From Bacteroidota bacterium (GTDB lineage: Bacteria; Bacteroidota; Bacteroidia; Chitinophagales; Chitinophagaceae): DNA of 64,000 nt. The position numbers were made by a program, and so were the translations under genes. Shown piece by piece: positions 8,251 to 16,370 of the stretch. The notes below the pieces were generated by a model, which saw only the letters and a list, made by a program, of their open reading frames with translations, was not told where the DNA came from and searched no databases. Within the stretch, counting starts at the first letter, position 1. The number at the start of each line of letters is the position of its first letter. The stretch is from contig JAEYWX010000012.1 of assembly GCA_023428755.1 (NCBI GenBank), forward strand, positions 248,001 through 312,000. Reading direction: 5' to 3'.

Positions 8251-9297
8251 TTACCATTTTAGTAATGCACTGGCCCAGGTAAACCCGCTGCCAAAAGCTG
8301 CCAAACAAACAAGATCGCCTTCGTTTATGTGGCCATTTTCCCATGCTTCGCATAAGGCAATGGGTACCGATGCTGCAGTTGTGTTTCCGTATTTCTGAAT
8401 ATTATTATATACCTGGTCGTCTCTGAGTTTTAACTTCTGTTGAACAAACTGGGCGATACGAAGATTTGCCTGGTGCGGAATCAGCATTTTTAAATCGGCC
8501 GGTTGGTAACCGTTTGTGTTCAATGCTTCCATAATCACTTCCGGAAATTTCACTATAGCCGTTTTAAATACAGCAGGGCCATCCATATTGGGAAAGAGTT
8601 CGGCTTTGTCAATCATTTCATGACTCATGAACATATCTGCAATGTCTGATTCATTGAAGCTTGCCAGGTTTTCTTTCCAATGATTGGCATGCGTACCGGG
8701 ATTGTACATAGCCAATATTTCAGCATCTGTACCATCACTGTGCAAATGTGTGCTGAGTATGCCACGGTTTGCATCGGTAGTTGGTTGCAGCACAACAGCT
8801 CCGGCGCCATCTCCAAAGATTACACTTACATTTCTTCCTCTGGTACTCATGTCTAATCCAAATGAATGTTTTTCTGCACCAACAATAAGTATGTTTTTAT
8901 ACATGCCAGTTTTGATAAACTGATCGGCAACAGAAACCGCATATACAAAACCACTGCATTGATTGCGCACATCTAATGCGCCCACCTGTTTCATTTTCAT
9001 AGCACGCTGCAGCAACACACCGCAACCGGGAAAATAATAGTCAGGGCTAAGCGTAGCAAACACAATGAAATCGATATCCTGTGGAGTAATACCTGCACGT
9101 TCGATGGCGATTTTTGCAGCTTCCACCCCCATGGTAGTGGTTGTTTCTTCGTTGCGGTGGGCATATCTCCGCTCTTTAATACCGGTGCGTTCCTGGATCC
9201 ATTCATCATTGGTATCCATGTATTTTGTAAGATCATTATTGGTTACAACATGGGAGGGAACATACATGCCGATGCCGGCAATTTTACTTCTGGTCAT
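8251..9297 (-). CDS. fabH: Beta-ketoacyl-ACP synthase III (FabH)
   Basis: The 348-residue cytoplasmic enzyme condenses acetyl-CoA (or a branched acyl-CoA) with malonyl-ACP to begin fatty acid synthesis. The Cys-His-Asn triad is visible: C114 in NQCSGF, H275 in IPHQANLR and N305 in YGNTTAAS, with the usual 30-residue His-Asn spacing. It is about 30 residues longer than the enterobacterial enzyme, with the extra length between the Cys and His, so a related thiolase-fold synthase with another acyl preference is possible. The gene is not in a fab cluster here. A perfect 30-bp palindrome 43 bp upstream of its ATG may be an operator. Confidence 0.88.
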   Translation of the reverse strand: MTRSKIAGIGMYVPSHVVTNNDLTKYMDTNDEWIQERTGIKERRYAHRNEETTTTMGVEAAKIAIERAGITPQDIDFIVFATLSPDYYFPGCGVLLQRAMKMKQVGALDVRNQCSGFVYAVSVADQFIKTGMYKNILIVGAEKHSFGLDMSTRGRNVSVIFGDGAGAVVLQPTTDANRGILSTHLHSDGTDAEILAMYNPGTHANHWKENLASFNESDIADMFMSHEMIDKAELFPNMDGPAVFKTAIVKFPEVIMEALNTNGYQPADLKMLIPHQANLRIAQFVQQKLKLRDDQVYNNIQKYGNTTAASVPIALCEAWENGHINEGDLVCLAAFGSGFTWASALLKW

Positions 9298-9339
9298 ATG
9301 GCAAACATTTGGAAGAGAAAGTTAGGCAATAGAAACGAA

Positions 9340-9369
9340 TTGTAACTGTTTCAGTTGAAACAGTTACAA
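9340..9369. promoter_or_regulatory. Perfect 30-bp palindrome upstream of fabH
   Basis: Two 14-base arms (TTGTAACTGTTTCA and its exact complement) flank a 2-base centre. It lies between the end of the pentapeptide gene (9398) and the fabH ATG (9297). A T-run is missing on the minus-strand exit side, so it does not look like a normal terminator. A long uninterrupted dyad next to a fatty acid synthesis gene fits a dimeric regulator site. Confidence 0.55.
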
Positions 9370-9397
9370 GGTCCTTCATTTCCTTTCAATCGGTCCA

Positions 9398-10519
9398 CTA
9401 CTTTGTTGCTTGTAATTGTTGTGCTTCTGCAATGCGTGAGCGATAATCGTCTATGTATTCAACAATAATACCATTGGGGAAAAGGCATTCATCATCGTAA
9501 TAAATTGCATCGGTAAAATCTTGCTGCTCCAGGCCACTGCAATTGATAAACCGGGTGCGTTTAAAATCAGTAGAATGGAACTGAACATTTTTAAATACAA
9601 TATTCTCAAATACAACTCCTTCAAAGTTTACTTTGCTGAAATCGGTTTCAGATATAGAGCCGTTTCTGAACGATGATTCTTTGATCTGCGCATTTATAAA
9701 CGAATTTCGTTCAAATGCAATATTGAAAAAATTAGTTTCAGCAAATGTTGCCGAGCCAAATGCACTTCGTTTTATTTTGGTAACAGTGGTAGTTACTTCC
9801 GACATAAACACGTAATTGAAATCATTTTGAAACAGATCCATCACCAGATTGCCCCGTTCTTTCGCCAAAAATGCTTTTCGCATAAAGGCAGCGTAGGCAT
9901 CTGCCGTCACCTGTTTATGCCATAGCAGTTTGTATTTTTGATACGAAAACAGGTCGAGAAATTCTGCTTCATATTTTTTTTGTACAAGTTCTTTATTGCG
10001 CACAAATACTTCGGCATCCACTTTTTTATCCGCCAGCATTTTGCTGTAGGTATCGTTCCCAAAATGACGATTACTTTCATCTAAGGTTTTCAGTGCATTG
10101 TCAATATCGTTCATGCGCATGTTTAACGGATATACCTGCGTAAAAAAATTACGGTTAATATCCTGCAACCCCCTTGCAATGTATAACAACTCTTCCCGGT
10201 TACTGTCTTGAATAAGTGTGGTTAAAATCGAATTGATTACATCGTAATCCAGTTCTGTGTACAAGCGACTAAGCAACACATCAATTGTATTTTTTTCAAA
10301 CTCTGGATCACGTTTGAAAATACTGAGTGTGGCAATAGCCGCCAGCACTTCCTGCTTTCGTTCCTTAAACAGCGAAGCATTTGTTTCCTTGAATTTTTCC
10401 AGCCTTTTTTCGTAGCGGAGTTTTTTTAGTGCCCACCAGCCGGTGATCAGTGCAGTGATAATGCCAACAATCCATGGTGTGGAGCTGCTGGATAGCAATT
10501 GTAGTAGTATTTCCCACAT
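9398..10519 (-). CDS. Membrane-anchored pentapeptide-repeat protein
   Basis: The 373-residue protein begins with one membrane segment (PWIVGIITALITGWWALKKL, residues 15-34), followed by a charged, mainly helical middle region of about 220 residues. Residues from about 240 to 345 contain degenerate pentapeptide repeats with phenylalanine at the central position (SAFGSATFAETNFFN, SSFRNGSISETDFSKVNFEGVVF), the pattern of a right-handed beta helix. The function of such proteins varies and is not indicated here. It lies between korB and fabH on the same strand; a strong terminator after korB separates it from that gene. Confidence 0.65.
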   Translation of the reverse strand: MWEILLQLLSSSSTPWIVGIITALITGWWALKKLRYEKRLEKFKETNASLFKERKQEVLAAIATLSIFKRDPEFEKNTIDVLLSRLYTELDYDVINSILTTLIQDSNREELLYIARGLQDINRNFFTQVYPLNMRMNDIDNALKTLDESNRHFGNDTYSKMLADKKVDAEVFVRNKELVQKKYEAEFLDLFSYQKYKLLWHKQVTADAYAAFMRKAFLAKERGNLVMDLFQNDFNYVFMSEVTTTVTKIKRSAFGSATFAETNFFNIAFERNSFINAQIKESSFRNGSISETDFSKVNFEGVVFENIVFKNVQFHSTDFKRTRFINCSGLEQQDFTDAIYYDDECLFPNGIIVEYIDDYRSRIAEAQQLQATK

Positions 10520-10590
10520 GATGATAGTATTTCCATAGAAAATTACTCCAATAACTTACCAATGTCAATACCCGAAAACGGTAATAAAAA

Positions 10591-10609
10591 AAGGAGGCAT
10601 TGCCTCCTT
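10591..10609 (-). terminator. Intrinsic terminator of korB
   Basis: An 8-bp stem AAGGAGGC/GCCTCCTT with a 3-nt loop is followed on the minus strand by a run of seven T. Confidence 0.8.
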
Positions 10610-10630
10610 CTTGTTCGTATCATTTTTTGA

Positions 10631-11662
10631 TTACATGATTTCCCACACTTCATTCCCCCGAAGCAGTTTGTCGAGATTGCCTTTCCCTTTTGATGCAATC
10701 ACGTCTTCAATCTGCAACGCCATTACGTCTTCGTAGCAGGCTCTTTCTGTTTCATAAAACACACCAAACGGACGTGGCAGATGACCCACATTTCTGGGAT
10801 CGTCAAACATGCGAACCAATATCTGGGCTTTGTAAAAATCATTTTCATCATGCACCCATAAATCATCTTTGCTATGGCCTTCACCCAGGTTCACAACAAC
10901 CGGCTTAAAGCCATCGAGCTTAATTCCTTTATCTTTTGCAGCTCCAAATATCAGCGGTTCGCCATGGGTAAGAAATAATGTTTCCTCCGGCTTACTTGCT
11001 TTTTCAGTAAACACTTCAAATGCGCCATCGTTAAAGATGTTACAGTTCTGATAGATCTCCAGGAATGAAGCGCCCTTATGTTTTTGACTGCGGATGAGTG
11101 CATCCTGCAAATGCTTTGGATCACGATCCATACTGCGTGCAATAAATGTAGCGTCAGCACCCATAGCCAGTGCCAATGGATTGAACGGATGATCGATACT
11201 TCCAAACGGTGTACTCTTGGTTACCTTCTTTGCTTCGGATGTTGGTGAATATTGTCCCTTTGTTAAACCGTAGATCTGGTTATTAAACAACAGCACATTT
11301 ACATCAAAATTTCTGCGCAGCAAATGAATGGTATGGTTACCGCCAATGCTTAACCCATCTCCATCGCCGGTAACGATCCATACACTTAAGTCTGGTCTTG
11401 CAGCTTTTAACCCACTGGCAACAGCTGTTGCACGGCCATGGATCGAGTGCATACCATATGTATTCATATAATAGGGAAACCGGCTGCTGCAGCCAATACC
11501 ACTAACAATTACAATATTTTCTTTGGGAATACCCAGTGTTGGCATTACTTTTTGTACCTGTGCCAAAATGGAATAATCACCACAACCGGGACACCAGCGT
11601 ACTTCCTGGTCGGTTGCAAAATCCTTTGCTGAAAGGGCGGGGGCTGTCGTTACGTCGCTCAT
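10631..11662 (-). CDS. korB: 2-oxoacid:ferredoxin oxidoreductase, beta subunit
   Basis: A 343-residue thiamine-diphosphate subunit of 2-oxoglutarate (or a related 2-oxoacid) ferredoxin oxidoreductase, which oxidatively decarboxylates the acid to acyl-CoA and reduces ferredoxin. C24 and C27 in WCPGCGDY belong to the [4Fe-4S] ligand set. The ThDP-magnesium motif runs from TGDGDGLSIGG to NNQIYGLT, near residues 110-145. The ATG at 11662 gives the natural start MSDVTTAPAL; the frame is open to 11698. The alpha/gamma subunit, normally just upstream, is absent: the upstream neighbour is an AhpD-like gene. The partner must therefore be encoded elsewhere. Confidence 0.88.
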   Translation of the reverse strand: MSDVTTAPALSAKDFATDQEVRWCPGCGDYSILAQVQKVMPTLGIPKENIVIVSGIGCSSRFPYYMNTYGMHSIHGRATAVASGLKAARPDLSVWIVTGDGDGLSIGGNHTIHLLRRNFDVNVLLFNNQIYGLTKGQYSPTSEAKKVTKSTPFGSIDHPFNPLALAMGADATFIARSMDRDPKHLQDALIRSQKHKGASFLEIYQNCNIFNDGAFEVFTEKASKPEETLFLTHGEPLIFGAAKDKGIKLDGFKPVVVNLGEGHSKDDLWVHDENDFYKAQILVRMFDDPRNVGHLPRPFGVFYETERACYEDVMALQIEDVIASKGKGNLDKLLRGNEVWEIM

Positions 11663-11724
11663 AAGATTGTATTCGATCAAATTTACGAGGAAAATCAACT
11701 GTAATGGCTGATTTTAATTACTAA

Positions 11725-12072
11725 TTAGGCTGATGCGATCAATTCTTCCCAATATTCGGCGGCTCTCCTTGTATGCGGAATCACGATAGTGCCACCAACA
11801 ATATTGGCCACGGCGAAAATTTCATACATCTGCTCGGTTGTGATTCCCTGCTCATGGCATTTGCCGAGATGATATTTGATGCAGTCATCGCAGCGGAGTA
11901 CCATACTTGCTACAAGGCCCAGCATTTCTTTTGTTTGGGTTGAAAGTGCTCCTTCGGCATAGGTATTGGTATCGAGGTTCCAAAGACGTTTGATCACCAG
12001 GTTATCCTTACTTAAGATCACTTCGTTCATTTTGGCTCGGTAGTCGTTAAATTCCTGTATCAGCTTGCTCAT
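11725..12072 (-). CDS. AhpD-like carboxymuconolactone decarboxylase family protein
   Basis: A 115-residue all-helical protein with the CxxC motif of the AhpD/CMD family (RCDDCIKYHLGKC) around residue 60, followed by a histidine three residues later. AhpD-type proteins use this pair to reduce peroxides or as thiol-disulfide partners. I chose the ATG at 12072 because a TATCTTTG promoter box lies 12 nt upstream; the frame extends to 12189 but would pass through that box. It lies directly downstream of a Doc toxin gene and upstream of korB. The physiological electron donor is unknown. Confidence 0.8.
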   Translation of the reverse strand: MSKLIQEFNDYRAKMNEVILSKDNLVIKRLWNLDTNTYAEGALSTQTKEMLGLVASMVLRCDDCIKYHLGKCHEQGITTEQMYEIFAVANIVGGTIVIPHTRRAAEYWEELIASA

Positions 12073-12084
12073 AAAATTTTTTGC

Positions 12085-12092
12085 CAAAGATA
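12085..12092 (-). promoter_or_regulatory. Promoter -7 box for the AhpD-like gene
   Basis: The minus strand reads TATCTTTG, fitting TAnnTTTG, 12 nt before the ATG at 12072. Confidence 0.55.
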
Positions 12093-12181
12093 TTGGGTTG
12101 TAAGTTGATGGTTGGAAAAAGCAGGGAGTAATGTAAAACGTGAGTGCTTTGCTGCTGATTAAATTGAAACAGAATGTTGTT

Positions 12182-12535
12182 TCAGCCATTCTGCAATTTC
12201 CTCAAACGTTTAGCACCCGTTGAAATATCGATCACAAATTGATACAACTCTTCATCTGAGGAAGTAATTCGAAAACCTTCCAGCCGCAGCAATACCTCCA
12301 TTAAAACATACCCTGTTCGTTTGTTGCCGTCAACAAAGGGATGATTCATAATGATACTTTCTCCAATGGCTGCGGCCTTTTCAAAACAGGATGGATATAA
12401 AAAGTTTCCTGCAAAAGTCTGGTATGGTCTTGCAATTGCTGATTCCAAACCGCTCATGTCCCGAACGCCATTTGCACCACCATGTAACTGCACAACTTGA
12501 TTGTGAATCAATAAAATTTCTTCTTTTGTAATCAT
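12182..12535 (-). CDS. Doc-family toxin (death on curing, Fic fold)
   Basis: A 117-residue compact Fic-fold protein. The Doc-type active-site motif HPFVDGNKR is intact (H65 to R73). In the phage P1 relative this fold phosphorylates elongation factor Tu and halts translation. The start at 12535 immediately follows the stop codon (TAG, 12536-12538) of the small upstream gene, giving a typical antitoxin-toxin pair with no spacer. There is no plasmid or phage context, so it is a chromosomal module. Confidence 0.88.
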   Translation of the reverse strand: MITKEEILLIHNQVVQLHGGANGVRDMSGLESAIARPYQTFAGNFLYPSCFEKAAAIGESIIMNHPFVDGNKRTGYVLMEVLLRLEGFRITSSDEELYQFVIDISTGAKRLRKLQNG

Positions 12536-12724
12536 CTACTGCGCCAGTTTTGCAAGTACCTTTTCACGTTCTTTAATAATTTCAAGTGCATGTGTCATTA
12601 CCGAAATTTTCACATCTGGTTCATTATTTATTTGCGTAATAAAATCGTTCACCAACTTTAATTTACTTTCTTCAAGATGATCTACCTGCTCGTGAATTTT
12701 CTTTTTCATTTCTGCTACACTCAT
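12536..12724 (-). CDS. Probable antitoxin of the Doc toxin
   Basis: A 62-residue, highly charged protein predicted to be largely helical. It does not show the Phd/YefM N-terminal pattern that usually accompanies Doc. I call it an antitoxin from its size, charge and zero-gap position before the toxin. The ATG at 12724 (MSVAEMKKKI) is the likely start, with another ATG three codons upstream at 12733. A near-consensus box (TAACTTTA) lies about 20 nt upstream. Confidence 0.6.
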   Translation of the reverse strand: MSVAEMKKKIHEQVDHLEESKLKLVNDFITQINNEPDVKISVMTHALEIIKEREKVLAKLAQ

Positions 12725-12778
12725 AACAAACAATTTAAGGCTTAAAGTTACAGTTTATAATACCCGTTTCCCAATAAA

Positions 12779-12800
12779 AAATCCCGCAAAAGCGGGATTT
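12779..12800 (-). terminator. Intrinsic terminator of metF
   Basis: A 9-bp stem AAATCCCGC/GCGGGATTT with a 4-nt loop is followed on the minus strand by TTTTTATT. It lies 24 nt past the metF stop and separates metF from the toxin-antitoxin pair. Confidence 0.85.
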
Positions 12801-12823
12801 AACAGGATCATTTTTTATCAGAA

Positions 12824-13777
12824 CTACATCACTTCTTTCACTACGTTATAAATTACTTTGGGGCTGCCAAGTGTATAATAATGTAACACCGGCACACCAA
12901 ATGCTTTCAGTTCTTTTGATTGCTGGATGAGCCACTCCGTTCCTACACGTTTGCAATCCTCATCGGTTTTTGCTTTCATGATCTCATTGCTTAATTCTGT
13001 TGGAATATCAACATGAAACGTGCGGGGAATAACCGATAGTTGTTTTTTGCTCGTTAATGGTTTCAATCCGGGAATGATAGGTACATCAATACCGTTGTCA
13101 CGACACTGCTTAACAAAAGCAAAAAACTTGCTGTTGTCGAAAAACATCTGTGTCATTATATATTCTGCACCCGCATCAACTTTATCTTTTAGGCGCTGCA
13201 TTTCAATTTCAAGGTTGGGTGTTTCAAAATGCTTTTCGGGGTAACCGGCAACACCGGCACAAAAATCGGTACGGAATCCATCACGGATGTCTTCTTCAAG
13301 ATAAATACCATGGTTCAGATTGATGGTTTGTCGCAACAGGTCGATCGCCAGCCGGTTCCCATCGGGGTGCGGTTCAAAATTAGCTTCGTTCTTTGCCGCA
13401 TCGCCACGCAGTACTAATACGTTTTGCACGCCAATGAAATTCAGATCGATTAACGCATCTTCGGTTTCACGTTTGGAGAAACCGCCACAGATCAAATGCG
13501 GGACTGCATCAATATCGTAATGGTTTTGCAGGGCCGCACAAATTCCAACCGTGCCCGGACGTTTTCTGATCTCTACTTTTTCGAATGTACCATCCGCTTT
13601 TTTCTTAAACACCTGCTCTGCCCGGTGATAGGTTACATTGATCCACGATGGTTTAAACTCCATCAACGGGTCCAGATGATCGAAGATTGAATTAATGGTT
13701 TTACCTTTTAGAGGAGGCAGAATTTCAAACGATACCAATGTATCTTTTGACTGTGCAATGTGTTCGGTTACTTTCAT
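12824..13777 (-). CDS. metF: Methylenetetrahydrofolate reductase
   Basis: A 318-residue FAD enzyme that reduces 5,10-methylenetetrahydrofolate to 5-methyltetrahydrofolate, the methyl donor for methionine synthesis. Family features are visible: the N-terminal FEILPPLKG strand with catalytic glutamate, the NVTYHRAE segment, the LVLRGDA motif near residue 120 and the MTQMFFDNSKF segment near residue 195. The ATG at 13777 (MKVTEHIAQ) is preferred; the frame is open to 13816, adding a lysine- and glutamine-rich stretch. No S-box or cobalamin riboswitch was recognised upstream. A terminator follows, so it appears monocistronic. Confidence 0.93.
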   Translation of the reverse strand: MKVTEHIAQSKDTLVSFEILPPLKGKTINSIFDHLDPLMEFKPSWINVTYHRAEQVFKKKADGTFEKVEIRKRPGTVGICAALQNHYDIDAVPHLICGGFSKRETEDALIDLNFIGVQNVLVLRGDAAKNEANFEPHPDGNRLAIDLLRQTINLNHGIYLEEDIRDGFRTDFCAGVAGYPEKHFETPNLEIEMQRLKDKVDAGAEYIMTQMFFDNSKFFAFVKQCRDNGIDVPIIPGLKPLTSKKQLSVIPRTFHVDIPTELSNEIMKAKTDEDCKRVGTEWLIQQSKELKAFGVPVLHYYTLGSPKVIYNVVKEVM

Positions 13778-13995
13778 TTGCTGTTTGCTTTGGTGCTGTT
13801 GCTTTTTTCTGTTCAATACCTGTACAGGTTATGAATGGATTGCGCTGCAACAATCTTTAACCGGAGTGCAAGAAGCCGGTATCAAAAAAATTTCATGCAA
13901 ACATATAACAGCAGCGGTTCTTAATCAAACAATGTTTGCCAGATACTTTCACATTTTAAAAGGAAATGAACAAGTGTTCATAAAGCGGAATACGG

Positions 13996-14003
13996 TATTT
14001 TCG
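13996..14003 (+). promoter_or_regulatory. Possible promoter -7 box for lptB
   Basis: TATTTTCG differs from TAnnTTTG at one position and lies 18 nt before the proposed TTG start of lptB. The rest of the 244-bp gap between metF and lptB shows no clear feature. Confidence 0.35.
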
Positions 14004-14021
14004 CAACTACAATTTTTTACA

Positions 14022-14795
14022 TTGAGTTTAAAGATTCATACATCTGAGCTGGTAAAACGATACCGCAACCGAACGGTCGTAAACCATGTGAGCATTGAAG
14101 TAAACCAAGGCGAAATTGTGGGGTTGCTTGGCCCTAACGGTGCCGGTAAAACCACAACGTTTTACATGGTGGTAGGGTTTATTAAACCCGATGAAGGCGA
14201 AGTGTTTTTGAATGATGACAACATCAGCAACCAACCGATGTACAAGCGGGCACAGATGGGCATTGGCTACCTGCCGCAGGAAGCCAGCGTGTTCCGCAAG
14301 CTAACGGTGGAAGAAAATATTGCAGCGGTACTGGAGATGACCAAACTGAGCAAACAGGAACAACGGGAAAAATTAGAAGACTTGTTGAGTGAGTTCCGGT
14401 TGCACCATGTACGTAAAAACCAGGGTGATTCATTGAGCGGCGGCGAACGCAGACGTACTGAAATTGCCCGTGCACTGGCGGTTGACCCCAAATTTATTTT
14501 ACTGGATGAGCCATTTGCCGGAGTTGACCCGATTGCGGTTGAAGACATCCAGGCCATTGTTGCCAAACTGAAATACCGCAACATCGGCATTCTCATTACC
14601 GATCATAATGTAACCGAAACCTTGTCGATCTGCGACAGGGCCTACCTGCTGATCGAAGGAAAAATATTCAAACACGGCACTGCGGAAGAACTGGCGGAAG
14701 ACGAACAGGTGCGCCGCTTGTACCTTGGCCGCAATTTTGAACTGAAACGAAAGGATTACCTGCACGAAGAAGCAAAAACGACAGCAGGCGAATAG
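14022..14795 (+). CDS. lptB: LPS export ABC transporter ATP-binding protein
   Basis: A 257-residue ABC ATPase that powers lipopolysaccharide extraction from the inner membrane by the LptB2FG complex. Walker A is GPNGAGKTT (residues 38-46), the Q-loop follows YLPQEASVF, the signature is LSGGERRR, Walker B is FILLDEPFAGVDP, and the switch histidine lies in TDHN. The strong similarity to LptB begins at KIHTSELVKRYR, just after a TTG at 14022. That TTG is the likely start, since no ATG lies nearby and the upstream open frame (back to 13695) overlaps metF. No lptC or lptFG gene is next to it. Confidence 0.88.
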   Translation: MSLKIHTSELVKRYRNRTVVNHVSIEVNQGEIVGLLGPNGAGKTTTFYMVVGFIKPDEGEVFLNDDNISNQPMYKRAQMGIGYLPQEASVFRKLTVEENIAAVLEMTKLSKQEQREKLEDLLSEFRLHHVRKNQGDSLSGGERRRTEIARALAVDPKFILLDEPFAGVDPIAVEDIQAIVAKLKYRNIGILITDHNVTETLSICDRAYLLIEGKIFKHGTAEELAEDEQVRRLYLGRNFELKRKDYLHEEAKTTAGE

Positions 14796-14843
14796 CCATC
14801 TTAACACGCCCAAAATCACATAACTTTTTTATCTTGCCGCAAG

Positions 14844-16370
14844 ATGAGACTGCTTAGCCCTGCTATATCAAGACTTGCTCGCCTGCGGATGTGGCGCATC
14901 GAAAGCTGGATGAACAATCCGGTGGCAGCGCAGCGGGAAGTATTGCAGGACCTGGTAACCACGGCACAGTACACACAGTTTGGCTTACAATACAAATTTG
15001 CAAAACTGTTTAACCTCCGTGAATTCAAGAATACGGTACCGGTGCATGAGTACGACGACATCAAACCTTATATTGAACGGATGATGAAGGGGGAAGAAAA
15101 TGTTCTGTGGCCCACACCCATCACCTGGTTTGCAAAAAGCAGCGGCACCACCAGCGATAAAAGTAAATTTATTCCGGTGAGTGATGAGAGCATGAAAGAT
15201 GGCCATTTCCAGGTAAGCAAAGATGTACTTACACTTTACTACAATAATTTTCCGGCGTCTGATCTGTTAACCGGCAAAGGATTGGTAATTGGTGGCAGTC
15301 ATAACATTTATTCATTAAACGAAGAGATACAATACGGCGATTTAAGTGCGGTGCTGATGCAGAACGCTCCTTTCTGGACAAACTGGATACGCACACCGGA
15401 GTTGAGTATTTTGCTGATGGACGAATGGGAAAGCAAAATTGAAAAGCTGGCCGAAGTAACCATAAAAGAAAATGTAACTTCTATTTCAGGGGTACCCACG
15501 TGGAGCCTGGTATTATTCCGTCGCATTTTAGAATTAACCGGCAAACAAACCATTGCTGAAGTATGGCCGGAGCTGGAACTGTTTATGCATGGCGGTGTAT
15601 CGTTTGTGCCTTACCGTGAGCAATTTCAGCAACTCATTGGTAAGCCTATCAACTACCTGGAAATGTATAATGCCAGCGAAGGTTTTTTTGCTGCACAGGA
15701 TAAACCGGGTGAAGAAGGGATGCTGCTGTTTGCCGATCATGGTATTTTTTATGAGTTTATGCCGCTGGAAGAATATGGAAACCGTTTTCCAAAAACAATC
15801 GGTTTAAATAAAGTAGAGCTTGGTAAAAACTATGCGATCATTATCAGTACCAATGGAGGCCTGTGGAGGTATATTGTGGGTGATACAGTGCAGTTTACAT
15901 CATTGCAGCCTTACCGCATTAAAGTAAGCGGACGTTTAAAGCATTTCATCAATGCATTTGGCGAAGAGCTGATGATTGATAATACTGACAAAGCGATTGC
16001 CATTGCCTGCGAACAAACAGGTGCCATTGTAAATGAATACACGGCCGCACCTATTTACTTCAGCCACAGCAGCAATGGTGCACATGAATGGCTGATTGAG
16101 TTTGAAAAAGATCCTGTTGGTCTTAACGATTTTGTGTACGAGCTGGATACTGCTTTAAAAAATCTCAACAGCGATTACGAAGCCAAGCGGCATAAAAATA
16201 TAGCGCTGCGTCTGCCGTTTGTACAACCAATGCGCAAAGGTACATTCCATGCCTGGATGCAAAGCAAGGGCAAGCTGGGCGGGCAACACAAAGTACCCCG
16301 CCTCAGTAACAACCGTGAATATGTAGAGGATATTCTCCGTTTCAATCAATCACATGAAGCTGAAAGATAA
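14844..16370 (+). CDS. GH3-family acyl-adenylating enzyme
   Basis: A 508-residue protein of the GH3 (auxin-responsive promoter) family, distant members of the firefly luciferase superfamily that adenylate carboxylic acids and transfer them to amines or other acceptors. The ATP-binding P-loop is SSGTTSDKSKFIPV near residue 99, and downstream conserved segments YNASEGFFAAQ and GRLKHFINAFGEELM are present. Bacterial members are often found in lipid or natural-product contexts; the substrate here is unknown. The last 17 nt overlap the start of the downstream PhyH gene, so the two are probably translationally coupled. Confidence 0.82.
   Translation: MRLLSPAISRLARLRMWRIESWMNNPVAAQREVLQDLVTTAQYTQFGLQYKFAKLFNLREFKNTVPVHEYDDIKPYIERMMKGEENVLWPTPITWFAKSSGTTSDKSKFIPVSDESMKDGHFQVSKDVLTLYYNNFPASDLLTGKGLVIGGSHNIYSLNEEIQYGDLSAVLMQNAPFWTNWIRTPELSILLMDEWESKIEKLAEVTIKENVTSISGVPTWSLVLFRRILELTGKQTIAEVWPELELFMHGGVSFVPYREQFQQLIGKPINYLEMYNASEGFFAAQDKPGEEGMLLFADHGIFYEFMPLEEYGNRFPKTIGLNKVELGKNYAIIISTNGGLWRYIVGDTVQFTSLQPYRIKVSGRLKHFINAFGEELMIDNTDKAIAIACEQTGAIVNEYTAAPIYFSHSSNGAHEWLIEFEKDPVGLNDFVYELDTALKNLNSDYEAKRHKNIALRLPFVQPMRKGTFHAWMQSKGKLGGQHKVPRLSNNREYVEDILRFNQSHEAER

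Noticed and set aside
13778..14021. Possible riboswitch upstream of metF
   Set aside because: No S-box, cobalamin or other recognisable riboswitch stems were seen; only a short CTGTACAG palindrome.
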